Positions 63,747-64,000 of a DNA stretch of 64,000 nucleotides are shown in pieces; positions within the stretch are counted from its first letter, which is position 1; every line of letters begins with the position of its first letter. Below the pieces are notes generated by a model. The model was not told where the DNA came from and ran no database searches. It saw only the letters and a program-made list of their open reading frames with translations. A program made the translations under genes and the position numbers. Source of the DNA: Suilimivivens sp963638365 (lineage in GTDB: Bacteria > Bacillota > Clostridia > Lachnospirales > Lachnospiraceae); contig CAVHRK010000076.1 of assembly GCA_963638365.1 (NCBI GenBank), forward strand, positions 5,425 through 69,424, read 5' to 3'.

Positions 63747-64000
63747 TTAACCAATGGTATTACTTTCACACTCTGAATAAATTTTCTGAATGTCGCTTTC
63801 AGAAAAAATATAGGAGAATGTTGTCACAATCGTCGATAGGGGAACTCCATTCTTTAACAGAAGTTTGATATTTTTAATGGAGTTTTCTTTGGTAGCTTCT
63901 TCTGTTGCCTTTTGCGCTGCCTCTTCTGCGGCTTTAGCACATTCAATTTCTACGATTTCTCTTACAATATCACTCATTTCGTTTTCTCCTTTCGGTGTTT
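63747..64000 (-). CDS. C-terminal part of an Rpn-like nuclease/transposase-family protein, partial
   Basis: The frame is open from the window edge to a stop at 63747. It shows the Ala/Glu-rich helix (CAKAAEEAAQKATEEATKE) and the final short helix bundle (IKNIKLLLKNGVPLSTIV) typical of the ends of Rpn/PD-(D/E)XK transposase-like proteins. An internal ATG at 63977 has a good AAGGAG site 9 bases before it and could yield a separate 76-residue protein. The nuclease part, if present, is beyond the window. No insertion-sequence ends are visible. Confidence 0.55.
   Translation of the reverse strand, partial: TPKGENEMSDIVREIVEIECAKAAEEAAQKATEEATKENSIKNIKLLLKNGVPLSTIVTTFSYIFSESDIQKIYSECESNTIG

Noticed and set aside
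1..64000. tRNA, rRNA, CRISPR arrays, prophage or integrase genes
   Set aside because: No cloverleaf, ribosomal sequence, regularly spaced repeats or phage-type genes were recognised on either strand.

Overview
The window looks like chromosome from a flagellated, Gram-positive gut member of the Lachnospiraceae (Clostridia; Roseburia-like in gene content). Evidence: strong AGGAGG ribosome binding sites, lipoproteins with lipoboxes and no outer-membrane genes, the mbl–flhO–flhP order, a comF–yvyF pair, a cdaA–cdaR–glmM module, and a beta-mannan phosphorolysis operon of the kind known from Roseburia. No species call can be made from the sequence alone. No rRNA, tRNA, CRISPR array or complete insertion sequence was seen.

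Layout. (1) 1–5.3 kb: end of a glycerol operon (FAD oxidoreductase fused to DUF1667, glycerol kinase) and a large uncharacterised protein with a Crp-like N-terminal domain. (2) 5.3–24.7 kb: a manno-oligosaccharide locus. It holds alpha-galactosidase GH36, a LacI and an AraC regulator, two paralogous solute-binding lipoproteins, two permeases, an AGE-family 2-epimerase, two GH130 phosphorylases, an SGNH acetylesterase, a chemoreceptor and a GH1–phosphomannose isomerase fusion. Imported acetylated, galactosylated mannan oligosaccharides would be deacetylated, degalactosylated, epimerised to mannosyl-glucose, phosphorolysed to mannose-1-phosphate, and led to fructose-6-phosphate. The phosphomannomutase, the transport ATPase and the secreted mannanase are not in the window. 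(3) 24.7–27.4 kb: a sugar-binding/degenerate GGDEF/EAL protein interrupted by one in-frame TAG. (4) 27.4–30.3 kb: aminotransferase, uppP, and a Lys/Ala-rich histone-H1-like protein.

(5) 30.3–37.8 kb: an unfamiliar locus of three lipoproteins (one with a transglutaminase-like domain), a divergent zinc-ribbon protein and a large regulator with two helix-turn-helix segments. (6) 37.9–42.9 kb: uvrB–uvrA behind a LexA-like site. (7) 42.9–54.8 kb: mbl, flagellar rod genes and a FlgJ-like rod protein, recD2, comF, yvyF, two unknown membrane proteins, cdaA–cdaR–glmM and an HPr protein. (8) 54.8–57.3 kb: tandem DUF3048 lipoproteins on the minus strand. (9) 57.5–62.6 kb: nucleotide-sugar and surface-glycan genes (RfbD-like reductase, DUF212, gmd, a polytopic membrane protein, fcl). 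(10) 62.7–64 kb: a lipoprotein and the C-terminal end of an Rpn-like nuclease running off the window.

The most unusual points are the GH1–PMI fusion; duplication of a whole promoter–binding protein–hairpin unit whose copies differ in codon usage; a chemoreceptor and a sugar-sensing EAL protein beside the mannan genes; the amber-interrupted EAL gene; the unassigned lipoprotein/transglutaminase locus; a predicted leaderless AraC mRNA; and a 25-nt hairpin element repeated upstream of the FlgF-like gene and cdaA.
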